This document shows positions 42,627-51,119 of a stretch of DNA of 64,000 bases, one piece after another (position 1 is the first letter of the stretch; each line of letters begins with the position of its first letter). The notes below the pieces were generated by a model. That model was not told the DNA's origin. It worked only from the letters and a program-made list of their open reading frames with translations, and searched no databases. This stretch comes from Pseudonocardia sp. N23 (lineage in GTDB: Bacteria > Actinomycetota > Actinomycetes > Mycobacteriales > Pseudonocardiaceae), in contig NZ_BEGX01000137.1 in NCBI RefSeq assembly GCF_002583555.1, positions 1-64,000 of the forward strand, written 5' to 3'. The position numbers and the translations under genes were made by a program.

Positions 42627-43582
42627 CGGACGGCCTCCTTCTCGGGCGCACCGGCGCGGCCGGTGAGGGACAGGAACACGTCGTCGAGGTCGGGGCTGTG
42701 GACGGTCAGCTCGTCGGGCTGGACCCGGACCGCGTCGAGGCCGTCGAGCACGGCGCGCAGCGAGCCGACGCCGCCGTCGGCCGGGATCTCCAGGGTCAGG
42801 GCGTCGTCGTCGCGGCGGGCCCGGCCGAACACGCCGGCCGCCGCGTCGAGGGCACGCGGGTCGGTGAACCGGACGCTGATGTGCCCGCCGGGGATCATCC
42901 GCTTCAGTTCGGTGGCGGTCCCCTCGGCGACGATCCGGCCCTGGTCGAGCAACGCGATCCGGTCGGCCAGCTCGTCGGCCTCCTCCAGGTACTGCGTGGT
43001 GAGGAAGATCGTGACGCCGCCCGCGGCGAGTCCGCGGATCGCGTCCCACATCATGCGGCGGGTCCGTGGATCGAGGCCGGTGGTCGGTTCGTCGAGGAAG
43101 ATCACCTGCGGGTCGCCGATCAACGTCATCGCCAGGTCGAGCTTGCGGCGCATCCCGCCGGAGTACGTCGCGGGAGCCCGGCCGGCGGCGTCGACGAGAT
43201 CGAACCGCTCCAGCAGCTCCGCGGCGCGCCGGCGTCCCTCGACCCGGTCGAGGTGGAGCAGGTCGGCCATCAGCAGCAGGTTCTCCTCCCCGGTCAGCAG
43301 GTTGTCGACCGCCGAGAACTGGCCGGTCACGCCGATGGCCCGGCGTGCGGCATCGGGTTCGTCGGCCAGGTCGTGACCGGCGATGCGGACCGTGCCGCCG
43401 TCGGCGGGCATTAGCGTCGTGAGGATGTGGACGGACGTCGTCTTGCCGGCCCCGTTCGGTCCGAGCAGGGCGAAGATCGAGCCGGCGGGGACGGCGAGGT
43501 CGATGCCGTCGAGCACGAGCTCGGTCCCGAAGGACTTGCGCAGCCCGGTCGCCGCGACGGCATCGGAATGAGTGGCGGACAT
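42623..43582 (-). CDS. ABC transporter ATP-binding protein (DrrA-like)
   Basis: This 319-residue ATPase carries Walker A GPNGAGKTT (41-49), the signature YSGGMRRKLDLAMTL, Walker B VIFLDEPTTGLDP and the switch His region LTTQYLEEADELADRI. The C-terminal DrrA-type domain (about 230-310) ends in SPDLDDVFLSLTG, the conserved motif of daunorubicin-resistance ATPases. The ATG at 43582 lies 13 nt after the DUF4097 stop. It drives the permease encoded next. Confidence 0.9.
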   Translation of the reverse strand: MSATHSDAVAATGLRKSFGTELVLDGIDLAVPAGSIFALLGPNGAGKTTSVHILTTLMPADGGTVRIAGHDLADEPDAARRAIGVTGQFSAVDNLLTGEENLLLMADLLHLDRVEGRRRAAELLERFDLVDAAGRAPATYSGGMRRKLDLAMTLIGDPQVIFLDEPTTGLDPRTRRMMWDAIRGLAAGGVTIFLTTQYLEEADELADRIALLDQGRIVAEGTATELKRMIPGGHISVRFTDPRALDAAAGVFGRARRDDDALTLEIPADGGVGSLRAVLDGLDAVRVQPDELTVHSPDLDDVFLSLTGRAGAPEKEAVR

Positions 43583-43595
43583 CGGTTCTCCTCGG

Positions 43596-44441
43596 TCAGG
43601 CGCGGCGGACGACGATGTCGCCGCTGTCGGTGTGGGCGTGGACCTCGACGGTGTCGGTGAAGCCATCGGGGTTGTCGTGGGACGTGAGGGAGTTGCGCAC
43701 CCGGCCCGACGCGGAGCTCACGTCGAGCCACGCCGCGGTTCCGGCGCGGATGCCGACCTCCAGGACGCCCGACGTCGTGGTCAGGTCGACGACACCGCGG
43801 GCGACGTCGTCGATGCGGACGCCGCCGTAGGCGGTGCGGGCGTTGACGCCGCCCTCGGCCCGGGTGATGCGGACGTCGCCGTAGAGGCCGGTGACCTGCA
43901 GGTCCCCGCCCGCGTGCTCGATCCGGGTGCCGCCGTAGTCGTTCTTCACCGTCGCCGGTCCGTCGAGCGTCCGGACCTGGATGTCGCCCGCACCCGTCAT
44001 GATCTCGGCGTCGCCGCGGGCGTGCTCGACGTGGATCTCGCCGTAGGTCGTCTCCAGCCGCAGCGGTCCGGCCTCGTCGACACGGATGTCGCCGTAGCGG
44101 GTGGCCAGCCGGCACTCGCCGAGCGGGCCGTCGCAGCGATACTCGCCCATGGCCAGGGTCGCGTCGATGCGGGACCCGGCGGGCAGTTCGATCTCGACGT
44201 TCTCGGCCGTGCTGCCACGCAGCCAGTCGAGCGCCCAGCCGAACCGGCGCTGCGGCGCGCCCTTGATCGCGAGCTCGCCGTCGAGGAGGGACACCTGCGT
44301 CGTGGTGTCGGCGTCGGGGTCGGCGGGGGAGACGGTGACCCGGGTGTCGGCCCGCGCGCTCGCGACGACCCGCACGTTGCCGTTGGGGAGGTCGATCGTG
44401 ACCCGGACCGGGCCGGGGGTGTCGAAGACGTGGTCGGTCAT
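43596..44441 (-). CDS. DUF4097-type beta-strand repeat protein
   Basis: The 281-residue protein is built of short beta repeats of the DUF4097/DUF4098 kind, in which GD/GG-V/I-x-V strands recur about every 15-20 residues: TRYGDIRVDEA, TTYGEIHVEHA, GAGDIQVRTLDG, GLYGDVRITRA, TAYGGVRIDD, TTSGVLEVGI and TDSGDIVVRRA. This predicts a right-handed beta helix. No signal peptide or transmembrane segment is visible, so it is cytoplasmic. It sits between an RHH protein and an ABC exporter, 4 nt and 13 nt from its neighbours. The role is not known; an adaptor or sensor for the exporter is possible. Confidence 0.8.
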   Translation of the reverse strand: MTDHVFDTPGPVRVTIDLPNGNVRVVASARADTRVTVSPADPDADTTTQVSLLDGELAIKGAPQRRFGWALDWLRGSTAENVEIELPAGSRIDATLAMGEYRCDGPLGECRLATRYGDIRVDEAGPLRLETTYGEIHVEHARGDAEIMTGAGDIQVRTLDGPATVKNDYGGTRIEHAGGDLQVTGLYGDVRITRAEGGVNARTAYGGVRIDDVARGVVDLTTTSGVLEVGIRAGTAAWLDVSSASGRVRNSLTSHDNPDGFTDTVEVHAHTDSGDIVVRRA

Positions 44442-44445
44442 CGGG

Positions 44446-44943
44446 TCACCCCACCCAGCCGGTCAGCCGGCCGCCGTGCGAGCGGCTCCTGCGCTCCGGC
44501 GCCGGGTCGAGCGCCGCGGTGGTGGCCCGGACGAGCCAGGCGTTGACCGACGTCCCGTCGCGGCCGGCGGCCTCCTCGATCCGGGTCTTGAGCGTCTCCG
44601 GCGGCCGGAAGTTGATCCGGGAGGTGGCGCCATCGGTGGCGTCAGGTTGGCTCACCGGTCGTTCGTCGGGTGCTGCGGCCTCGTGGACGGTGGGTGTGGA
44701 CGTCGGCGTGGACACGACGAAGTCCGGCTCGCGCCCTCGCAGCCGCAGGTGGACCGAGCCCGGAGCCAGCTCCCGGGTGATCTCGTCGGCGGCGACCGAG
44801 AGCGCGTCGAGCAAGGTCAGCCGGGTGGCCGACTCCAGTGCGGGCAGCAGTCGCTCCGCGAGCGCACGCATCTCGTCGCCACCCGCCTCCGCCGCCACCA
44901 CGAGCTCGCGGCGGAGGCCGTCGACATATCCTCCGAGTTCCAT
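44446..44943 (-). CDS. Ribbon-helix-helix (HicB/Arc-like) DNA-binding protein
   Basis: This 165-residue protein has a long N-terminal helical part (GYVDGLRRELVVAAEAGGDEM, RLLPALESATRLTLLDALS) and a middle linker. Its C-terminal ribbon-helix-helix module is RINFRPPETLKTRIEEAAGR followed by GTSVNAWLVRATTAAL. Such modules bind DNA as dimers of dimers at short repeated sites. The start MELGGYVDG at 44943 is chosen because the open frame further up (to 44973) consists of the ATGGCGCC repeats. It heads the operon with DUF4097 and the DrrAB-like exporter and is its likely autoregulator. No toxin gene is adjacent. Confidence 0.75.
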   Translation of the reverse strand: MELGGYVDGLRRELVVAAEAGGDEMRALAERLLPALESATRLTLLDALSVAADEITRELAPGSVHLRLRGREPDFVVSTPTSTPTVHEAAAPDERPVSQPDATDGATSRINFRPPETLKTRIEEAAGRDGTSVNAWLVRATTAALDPAPERRSRSHGGRLTGWVG

Positions 44944-44971
44944 GGCGCCATCATGGCGCCAAGATGGCGCC
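44942..44971. promoter_or_regulatory. Three direct repeats of ATGGCGCC with 11-bp period
   Basis: ATGGCGCC occurs at 44942-44949, 44953-44960 and 44964-44971, exactly one helical turn apart, and each copy contains the palindrome GGCGCC. The first copy overlaps the start codon of the RHH gene. RHH repressors bind tandem short sites spaced about one turn, so this is a strong operator candidate for autoregulation. Confidence 0.65.
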
Positions 44972-45009
44972 AATGCAAGTCCCGATGGCTCAGGTCGTCA
45001 TCGGGACGG

Positions 45010-46536
45010 TCAGCTCCATGACGGCACCGCGATCCGCAGCGTCCGCGAGAGGTAGTCGCGCAGGACGTCGGGGTGGGCCGAGTCGGCGACGAGGCCGAGG
45101 TAGCCGTCGGGACGGATCAGCGCCATGCCGTCGATCGGCCAGCCGTAGGTGCGGGCGAGCACGCCGTCGGCGGCGACGACCGAGCCGAGGTCGCCGAGGG
45201 TCTTGCGCAGCTCTGCCTCGTGCTCGGGCCCGTCGACGACCAGCAGGAAGCCGGGTGTCGTCGCCAGCAGGTCCTCGATCGCGACCGGGAGGCCGTCGGG
45301 GTCGGGCGCGTGCTCGCCCGCCTTGACCGCGGCGCGGCCGTGGTGCACCGACAGCGTGCTGTCGCGGTAGGCGACCGAGGTCTCGGTCAGCGTGTCGGCG
45401 GCGACTCCCGCGAACCGGGACAGATGCCCGACCAGGAAGAACGCCGCGTCGCGCAGGTGCGCCTTCGGCCCGGTCGCGGCGCCGATGTCGGTGAGCGTCG
45501 TCGTGCTCTTCACGACCATCGCCCCGACGGGGTGCCGCTCGTCGTGGTAGCTGTCGAGCAGCGCGGCGTCGGCCCGGCCCTGCGCGACGAGTGCGAGCTT
45601 CCAGCCGAGGTTCGCGGCGTCCTGGATGCCGGTGTTCATGCCCTGAGCCCCTGCGGGGCTGTGGATGTGCGCGGCGTCGCCGGCGAGCAGGACGCGCCCG
45701 AGCCGGTACTGCGGCACCTGCGCGTGGTGGACCTCGAACCAGGTCAGCCAGCGCGGGTTGCTCATCGTGACGTCGCCGCTCATCCGGGTGTCGGCCAGCG
45801 CCTGGATCTGCGCCAGCGTCGGGTCGGGGGCGCCGGTGCCGGGGTCGTCGACCATGAACATGATCCGAGCCCGCTTCCCGGCCAACGGGAACAGGATGCC
45901 CATGCCGTCGTGGTGGGTGAACATGCGGATCGCGTCGGGGGCCCACGAGGTGTCGACGTCGATGTCGGCCATCGCGAAGTGCTGGCCGCGGAAGCCGCCC
46001 TCCAGCTTCACACCGGCGAACGAGCGGACCGAGCTGTGCCCGCCGTCGGCACCGACGACCCAGCCGACGCGAGCCGTCGTCTCGTCCCCGTCACGGGAGG
46101 TCAGGGTGACGTCGACACCGTCGCCGTCCTGGGTGAGCGCGGTGAGCCGGACGCCGCGCTCGACGACGATCCCCAGCTCGGTGGCCCGCTCGGCCAGCAC
46201 GGCCTCGGTGTCGGGCTGCGGGATGTCGAGGATGTACGGGTGGCGGCTCGGGACCCCGCCGATGTCGAGCCGGGCCCGGACCGTGCCGGTCCGGCCGTCG
46301 ATCATCTCCAGGGCGGGGATGCGCCGGGCGCGCTCCTCCAGCCGGGGCATGACGCCGAGCGCGGCGAGCATCTCCATGCTGCGGGCGTGGATGCTGACGG
46401 CACGGGACTCGGTGGTGGGCTCGGCCAGGGCGTCGACGACGCGCACGGCCACGCCGAGGCGGGCGAGCTGGCAGGCGGCGGTCAGCCCGACGGGGCCGGC
46501 CCCGACGACCAGGATGCTGTCTGCGGGGGTGTTCAT
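45010..46536 (-). CDS. FAD-dependent aromatic hydroxylase (PheA/TfdB/RdmE family)
   Basis: This 508-residue class A flavoprotein monooxygenase has the GxGxxG dinucleotide fold at VVGAGPVGLTAA (about 10-21), the DG motif in VVGADGGHSSVR, and the GD motif LLAGDAAHIHSPAGAQGMNTG near residue 285. A C-terminal thioredoxin-like domain follows, as in phenol hydroxylases and aromatic polyketide hydroxylases. It would insert one oxygen atom into a phenolic ring using NAD(P)H and O2. It shares a 4-nt overlap with the DUF1269 gene upstream in the transcript. Confidence 0.87.
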   Translation of the reverse strand: MNTPADSILVVGAGPVGLTAACQLARLGVAVRVVDALAEPTTESRAVSIHARSMEMLAALGVMPRLEERARRIPALEMIDGRTGTVRARLDIGGVPSRHPYILDIPQPDTEAVLAERATELGIVVERGVRLTALTQDGDGVDVTLTSRDGDETTARVGWVVGADGGHSSVRSFAGVKLEGGFRGQHFAMADIDVDTSWAPDAIRMFTHHDGMGILFPLAGKRARIMFMVDDPGTGAPDPTLAQIQALADTRMSGDVTMSNPRWLTWFEVHHAQVPQYRLGRVLLAGDAAHIHSPAGAQGMNTGIQDAANLGWKLALVAQGRADAALLDSYHDERHPVGAMVVKSTTTLTDIGAATGPKAHLRDAAFFLVGHLSRFAGVAADTLTETSVAYRDSTLSVHHGRAAVKAGEHAPDPDGLPVAIEDLLATTPGFLLVVDGPEHEAELRKTLGDLGSVVAADGVLARTYGWPIDGMALIRPDGYLGLVADSAHPDVLRDYLSRTLRIAVPSWS

Positions 46537-47033
46537 CGGTGTGCTCCCGTGGTCTCGGTGATGTCGTCGGTGGCGAAGGCGCTGTACAACGCCTTGTCCT
46601 GGGTGTGGTCGAGGGTGGTGACGAGCAGGTCGGTGTGCAGGCCCGCAAGCGCCTCGCGGACATCATCGAGTACGGCGCCGCCGCTGAGGAGGAACAGCGC
46701 GGAGGTCCCCGCGGCGATTCGGTCGCGGAGCTGGGCGAGGAGCTCGTCGGACAGGCCCACGCGGGCGAGCCCGGTGGCGCCGTCCGGGGTGCCGGCCAGC
46801 GGCAGCAGGAACACCAGCCCGAACAGCAGACCCCAGAAGGCGCCGGACAACGCGGCAGTGCCCATGGCCGTCCCCGCCTGGTAGGTCCGCGGCCGGCGGA
46901 CGTCGGCCGGCCAGACGACGACGGCGGCGTCGTCGATCACGAGACGGCGCCGGTTCTGCAGCCGTTCCAGGGTCCGCAGCGCGACCTCGGCACCCGCGGG
47001 GGTGTCGAAGGTCCAGATGCTCACGGTGGTCAT
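46533..47033 (-). CDS. DUF1269-family membrane-associated protein
   Basis: The 166-residue protein matches DUF1269. It has an N-terminal ferredoxin-like alpha/beta part (VSIWTFDTPAGAEVALRTLE, DAAVVVWPADVRRP) and a glycine-zipper hydrophobic hairpin GTAALSGAFWGLLFGLVFLLPLAG at about 58-81. A second alpha/beta part follows (GTSALFLLSGGAVLDDVREAL). Members are often stress-linked, but no function is established. The ATG at 47033 is used. It overlaps the aromatic hydroxylase start by 4 nt. Confidence 0.75.
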   Translation of the reverse strand: MTTVSIWTFDTPAGAEVALRTLERLQNRRRLVIDDAAVVVWPADVRRPRTYQAGTAMGTAALSGAFWGLLFGLVFLLPLAGTPDGATGLARVGLSDELLAQLRDRIAAGTSALFLLSGGAVLDDVREALAGLHTDLLVTTLDHTQDKALYSAFATDDITETTGAHR

Positions 47034-47124
47034 GTCGGCAGCTCCGGTCCGGCTGGAGGTGGTGTCCGGTGTCCGTGTGTCGACGACGGTGCCCGGCGGT
47101 GCTCCGATCCGTCTCCAACGGGCG

Positions 47125-48489
47125 TCATGCCGACACCCCGGCGAGGGCGGGTGCGGCGATCGCGACGCCGGGCCGGAACAGGCCCTGCGGGTCGACGGCG
47201 GCCTTGACCTGCTGCAACCGGGCGAGGGTTGCCGGCTCGAACACCGCGCGGGGATCGATGGGACCGCCGTCGGGGCGGGAGGTGAAGTTGAACAGGGACC
47301 GGCCCCCGCTCCACGGCAGCAGCCGCTGGTGGAAGGCGGTCTGCAGCCGGGCGGCGTCGGCGAAGGCAGGGCCGGGGTAGGCGGAGGTGAAGACGTTGAA
47401 CGCGGCGTCGCGGTGCCCGACGCAGTCCTGGACGGCTGCCGGGCGGGCCAGCGCGCCGCCGAGGTGGCGCAGCTCCAGCATGTGCGGGGTGGCCGGGCCG
47501 ATGTCACCGAGCAGGACCTCGATCGCGGCGTCGTCCCAGGCCGGAAGGACCGTACCGCCGGAGCTGACGGGCTGCGGCCGGGCCGGGTCGCCGTGGATCG
47601 TGCCGAACTCGAGGACCGGCAGCGGCCGCACCGAGTCGAGGATCGGCGTCGCCACCGCGCGCAGCGGCGCGATCAGCCGCTCGGCCTCGGCCGGGGCACC
47701 GACGAAGGTGACCCGCAGGTGGGCGACGTACCGGCCGCGCAGCGGGGCGGGCACCACGTCCAGGTCAGGGAAGGTCACGAAGGCCACCGACAGGCTGAGC
47801 GCGTCGGGTGCCGACGCCGTGACCCGGCCGAACGTGGCCAGCAGCTCGGGGGCGCACTCGCCCGGCTGGAAGAGTCCGCCGCCGTACATCGCGTCGCCGG
47901 GAACGAGGTCGAACTCCAGCTCCGTCGCGATGCCGAGGTTGCCGCCACCACCGCGGACCGCGGCGAACAGCTCCGGGTCCGAGTCGGCGGTGACGTCGCG
48001 GACCTCGCCGTCGGCGGTGACGAGCCGGACCCGGCGCACCATGTCCGCCGCCCAGCCGTGCAGGCGGCCGAGCGGGCTCAGTCCCCCACCCATCGTGTAG
48101 GACGCGACGCCGACGTCGGGCGACGACCCGCACAACGGGATCAGCCCCGACGGGGCGCACGCGGCCAGGACCGGCGTCCACGTCGCGCCGCCGCCGACGA
48201 CCGCGGTGCGGCCCGTCGGGTCCACGGTGACCCACGACAGCGCCCGGGTGTCGACGAGCACGCCGCCGTCGGCGCCACGGACCGGGCCGTGGCCCGTCGT
48301 CCGGACGCCGAGGGGCATGCCCCGCTCCGCGGCGAACCGCACCGCGGCGGCGACGTCGGCCTCGTCGCGGGCGGAGACCGCAAGCTCCGGGGCCGGGATC
48401 GCCGAGAGGTCGAAGCCGGCGCGGGCCGCCTCGTAACCCGGGGTTCCGGGTTCGAAGGTGGTGGGGATGCTGTCGATGGTCGTGGACAT
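47125..48489 (-). CDS. FAD-linked oxidase (berberine bridge enzyme-like)
   Basis: The 454-residue protein of the PCMH/BBE oxidase family has the FAD-binding block VRTTGHGPVRGADGGVLVDT. The His in TGHG aligns with the residue that is covalently linked to FAD. GGGATWTPVL and GGGGNLGIATELEF follow, and the C-terminal BBE motif FNFTSRP precedes ARLQQVKAAVDPQGLFR. The second covalent site, a cysteine in GGGLSPLGRLHG, is absent, so attachment is at most through His. It oxidises an alcohol, sugar or benzylic substrate with O2. It is divergent from the FUSC gene. Confidence 0.85.
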   Translation of the reverse strand: MSTTIDSIPTTFEPGTPGYEAARAGFDLSAIPAPELAVSARDEADVAAAVRFAAERGMPLGVRTTGHGPVRGADGGVLVDTRALSWVTVDPTGRTAVVGGGATWTPVLAACAPSGLIPLCGSSPDVGVASYTMGGGLSPLGRLHGWAADMVRRVRLVTADGEVRDVTADSDPELFAAVRGGGGNLGIATELEFDLVPGDAMYGGGLFQPGECAPELLATFGRVTASAPDALSLSVAFVTFPDLDVVPAPLRGRYVAHLRVTFVGAPAEAERLIAPLRAVATPILDSVRPLPVLEFGTIHGDPARPQPVSSGGTVLPAWDDAAIEVLLGDIGPATPHMLELRHLGGALARPAAVQDCVGHRDAAFNVFTSAYPGPAFADAARLQTAFHQRLLPWSGGRSLFNFTSRPDGGPIDPRAVFEPATLARLQQVKAAVDPQGLFRPGVAIAAPALAGVSA

Positions 48490-48555
48490 GGCCGGCTCTC
48501 CTGCCGATTCGTGGGGCCGCTCACCGGCCCGACGACACGACCATCCGCGCGGCCC

Positions 48556-48594
48556 CTTCAACACCGCTTCAATCCGGCTCCACCCGTGTTGGAG
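48556..48594. promoter_or_regulatory. CTTCAA direct repeats and CTCCA/TGGAG inverted repeat upstream of the FUSC gene
   Basis: CTTCAA occurs at 48556-48561 and 48567-48572, 11 bp apart. The second begins a 17-bp element (48567-48583) that reappears inverted upstream of the SnoaL-like gene at 50518-50534, with 14 of 17 matches. CTCCA (48578-48582) and TGGAG (48590-48594) also pair. This suggests a common regulator for the two genes. Confidence 0.45.
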
Positions 48595-48616
48595 ACGGGG
48601 CTGCCACGATCGCTGC

Positions 48617-50338
48617 GTGGCCGACACAGGTGTGACGACGAGCCGGGGAGCCGCCCTGCGGGCAGCGCTGACGCCGCTTCCCGGGCACTGGGCGGTCGGT
48701 CCCGGGCTGCGGGCCGCACTCGCCGCCGCCCTCGTGCTCGGCGGGTCCGCGCTGCTCGCCGACCTGAGCGTCGGCGGCATCGCCTACCTCGGTGTCGCCT
48801 GCGCGGTGAGCTTCGTCGGCCGCGGCGACTACCGCGCCCGTGCCGTGCGGGTCGCCGCCGAGACCCTGGGCGCCGCCGCGGGCATGACCGTCGGGATGCT
48901 CGTCCCCGACACGACGCCGTGGGTGCTCGCCGCGGCTGTCGTCGTCGGTGTGGTGGCCGGGATGGTCGGGTGCATCGGGCCGGCGTCGACCGGCGCTGCC
49001 GTGATGGCGGTGATCGGCGTGGCCTACACGCAGTTCGGGCGGCTGCCGATGCCCTGGTGGGTGCCGGTGGCGGCCTACGTCGTCGGCAGCGCGGTGCTGC
49101 TCGCGCTCAGCCTCGCGGGCGGGCTGCGCGACCGGGACCGGCACCGGCGCGCGGCGGTCGCGGCCGTCCTCGACGCCGCGGCCGAACTCCTCGACGGGCT
49201 GCGCGGCCCCGGTGCCGACGCCGCGCGGCACCGGCTCGCGCTCGCCTCCGCCGACGCCCGCGCGGCCGTCGCCGGCTACCGGGGCGACGTCGTGGCCGAC
49301 CGGCTCGGTGGTGCCTGGTCCGAGGCCCGCGACGCCGCCACCCTTGCCGCGCGGATCGCCGTCGCACCCGGCCCTTCCGACGACCCCGAGGAGCTCGCGC
49401 GGGCCTGGCGGACCCGGGCCCGTCGGATTCGGTCGGGGAACGCGGGCGGGCGGGCGGACGCGCCGCCGGTCCCCACCCGTGCCGCCCGGATCCGAGCCGC
49501 GGCCCGCGCCGCCACCACCCCCGACGCCTTGCGGACCGGCGTGCGGATCGGGCTGTGCGTCGGCGTCGCGACGGTCCTCGCGCTCGCCCTGCACCCGCCG
49601 CAGCACGCCTTCTGGATCGCGCTGACCGTCGCCGTCGTCCTGCGCCCCGAGTACGGCGCCGTCCTCGTCCGGTCGGTGCACCGGCTGGTCGGCACGGTCG
49701 TCGGTGTCGTCGCGGTCGCCGTCCTGCTCGCCGTGACGACGTCCCCGCTGTGGCTGTGCGTCGCCGCCGCGCTCGCCCTCGGGCTGGCGGGGTTCGCGGG
49801 CCCACGCCTCTACGGGCTCGCCGTTGTCGGCATCACCGGTTCCGCGCTGTTCAGCATCGCTGTCGGCGACCCACCCGGCGTCGAGCCCTGGGCCCGGCTG
49901 CTCGACACCGTCCTCGGCTGCGCGGTCGCGCTCGTCGCTGGCGTGCTGCTGTGGCCGCGGCGCGGGGTCCCCGACCAGCCGCGGACGTTCGCCGCCGCCC
50001 TCGAGACCCTTGCCCGGTGGATCGCGCTCCCGCCCGACGCCGACCCGGCGCTCGCCACCGACGACGCCTACCGGGCCGCCCACGGCTGGCGCGCCCAGCT
50101 CGAACGCGACCTCGCCGAACCCGACCCCGCCCGCACCGCCGCGGCCTGGCTGCCCGTGGCGCTGCAGCTCGAACACGTCGTCGACCTCGTCGGCGCCGCC
50201 GGGCCCCGGACACCCGACGCCCGGGCCGAACTGCTGGACCTGTTGCACGCCGACACCCCGACGTCGGCAGGGGAGGCATCCGTCCTGCTCACCGCCGTCG
50301 GCGAGAGGATGCGAGAAGATCCGCAGTCCGGGCGATGA
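48617..50338 (+). CDS. FUSC-family integral membrane protein (aromatic acid exporter-like)
   Basis: This 573-residue protein has two blocks of transmembrane helices (about 25-170 and 320-445), each followed by a cytoplasmic helical part, the layout of fusaric acid resistance-like (FUSC_2) transporters. The second block contains LHPPQHAFWIALTVAVVLRPEYG and RLVGTVVGVVAVAVLL, which are typical of the family. These proteins are linked to efflux of aromatic acids. It starts at a GTG at 48617 and diverges from a flavin oxidase whose product it could export. It overlaps a RibD-like fragment by 4 nt at its end. Confidence 0.83.
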   Translation: MADTGVTTSRGAALRAALTPLPGHWAVGPGLRAALAAALVLGGSALLADLSVGGIAYLGVACAVSFVGRGDYRARAVRVAAETLGAAAGMTVGMLVPDTTPWVLAAAVVVGVVAGMVGCIGPASTGAAVMAVIGVAYTQFGRLPMPWWVPVAAYVVGSAVLLALSLAGGLRDRDRHRRAAVAAVLDAAAELLDGLRGPGADAARHRLALASADARAAVAGYRGDVVADRLGGAWSEARDAATLAARIAVAPGPSDDPEELARAWRTRARRIRSGNAGGRADAPPVPTRAARIRAAARAATTPDALRTGVRIGLCVGVATVLALALHPPQHAFWIALTVAVVLRPEYGAVLVRSVHRLVGTVVGVVAVAVLLAVTTSPLWLCVAAALALGLAGFAGPRLYGLAVVGITGSALFSIAVGDPPGVEPWARLLDTVLGCAVALVAGVLLWPRRGVPDQPRTFAAALETLARWIALPPDADPALATDDAYRAAHGWRAQLERDLAEPDPARTAAAWLPVALQLEHVVDLVGAAGPRTPDARAELLDLLHADTPTSAGEASVLLTAVGERMREDPQSGR

Positions 50339-50508
50339 GTTCTCCCCGCGCCCGGCTCGACGAGCTGAAGCTGCTCGTGCACCCAGTCGTCGTGGGCAAG
50401 GGGCAACGCGTGTTCGCCGACGGCGAGTCGTTCCCGCTGCCGCTGGCGTCGTCGACGCAGCTCGCCAACGGCACCATGCACGTCGTCTCCACCCCCGAGA
50501 CCCGCTGA
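50335..50508 (+). pseudogene. C-terminal fragment of a RibD-C/dihydrofolate reductase-like gene
   Basis: The 57 codons read LDELKLLVHPVVVGKGQRVF near the start, which is the characteristic last strand-helix unit of RibD C-terminal-domain reductases. The tail (LPLASSTQLANGTMHVV) fits their final strands. The first about 130 residues of the family, including the NADPH-binding part, are absent. The ATG at 50335 overlaps the FUSC stop, so it could still be translated, but no activity is expected. Confidence 0.7.
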
Positions 50509-50517
50509 CCGCCGGCG

Positions 50518-50534
50518 TTGGAGCCCGGTTGAAG
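50518..50534 (-). promoter_or_regulatory. Second copy of the CTTCAAnCnGGCTCCA element
   Basis: On the minus strand the site reads CTTCAACCGGGCTCCAA, matching 14 of 17 positions of the site at 48567. It is 22 nt upstream of the SnoaL-like start codon at 50557, where it would overlap the promoter or transcription start. Shared control with the FUSC gene is inferred. Confidence 0.4.
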
Positions 50535-50556
50535 GCGGCCCGCGCACACTCCGGTC

Positions 50557-50973
50557 ATGAGCAGCGACGACACGACAGCAGCGACCCGGGCCTTCCTCAC
50601 CGACTGGTTCGATCGGCTCGCGGCGAGCGGGTTCTCCGGTGAAGTGTTCCTCGGCGCACTCTCCGAGGACCTCGTCTGGACCGCCACCGGGGAGTCCCCG
50701 GTCTCCGGGACCTTCCGCGGCAAGCAGGCCTACGCCGACGGCATCTGGCGCAAGCTCGACGACCGCCTCGAACGCTGGCCCCGCGCGAGCGTGCTGCGGA
50801 TGATCGTCGACGGGGAGTGGGCCACCGTCGAGTTCGACGGCGTCGACGGCCTGGGGCGCAACGGCCTCGACTACTCGATGCGCTACTGCTGGCTGCTGCG
50901 CGTCGTCGGTGGCGAGATCGTCGAGGTCGTCGGCTACTACGACCAGGTCAAGGTGGCGGCCCTCTTCGCCTGA
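50557..50973 (+). CDS. SnoaL-like/ketosteroid isomerase-like NTF2-fold protein
   Basis: The 138-residue protein follows the SnoaL-like pattern: helix TRAFLTDWFDRLAASGF, then DLVWTATGESPVSGTFRGKQ, and the C-terminal strands YSMRYCWLLRVVGGEIVEVVGYYDQ. This is common in small isomerase- or hydrolase-like proteins of actinobacteria. The ATG at 50557 follows the shared regulatory element. The substrate cannot be deduced. Confidence 0.82.
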   Translation: MSSDDTTAATRAFLTDWFDRLAASGFSGEVFLGALSEDLVWTATGESPVSGTFRGKQAYADGIWRKLDDRLERWPRASVLRMIVDGEWATVEFDGVDGLGRNGLDYSMRYCWLLRVVGGEIVEVVGYYDQVKVAALFA

Positions 50974-51119
50974 CCGGTGTCCCGGTGCGCCGCCGATCGG
51001 GGGACCCCGCTGTGGTCCCTCGTGTCGGCCGGTCGACCGATCCTGGGCCGTCCCCGATCAGGAGATCGTTCTCGCATGCCCGGAAACGCCGGGCGACACG
51101 GAGAGAACGGAGCAGGACA

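Noticed and set aside
44446..44943. Toxin-antitoxin pair
   Set aside because: Only the antitoxin-like RHH protein is present; its neighbour is a DUF4097 protein and an ABC exporter, with no HicA-, RelE- or VapC-like gene.
47002..50508. Very long open frame (1168 codons) on the plus strand
   Set aside because: It runs antisense to the flavin oxidase and then in a shifted frame through the FUSC gene. It is Arg/Gly/Pro-rich with no family similarity except its last 57 codons, which are the RibD-like fragment. GC-rich DNA gives such frames by chance.
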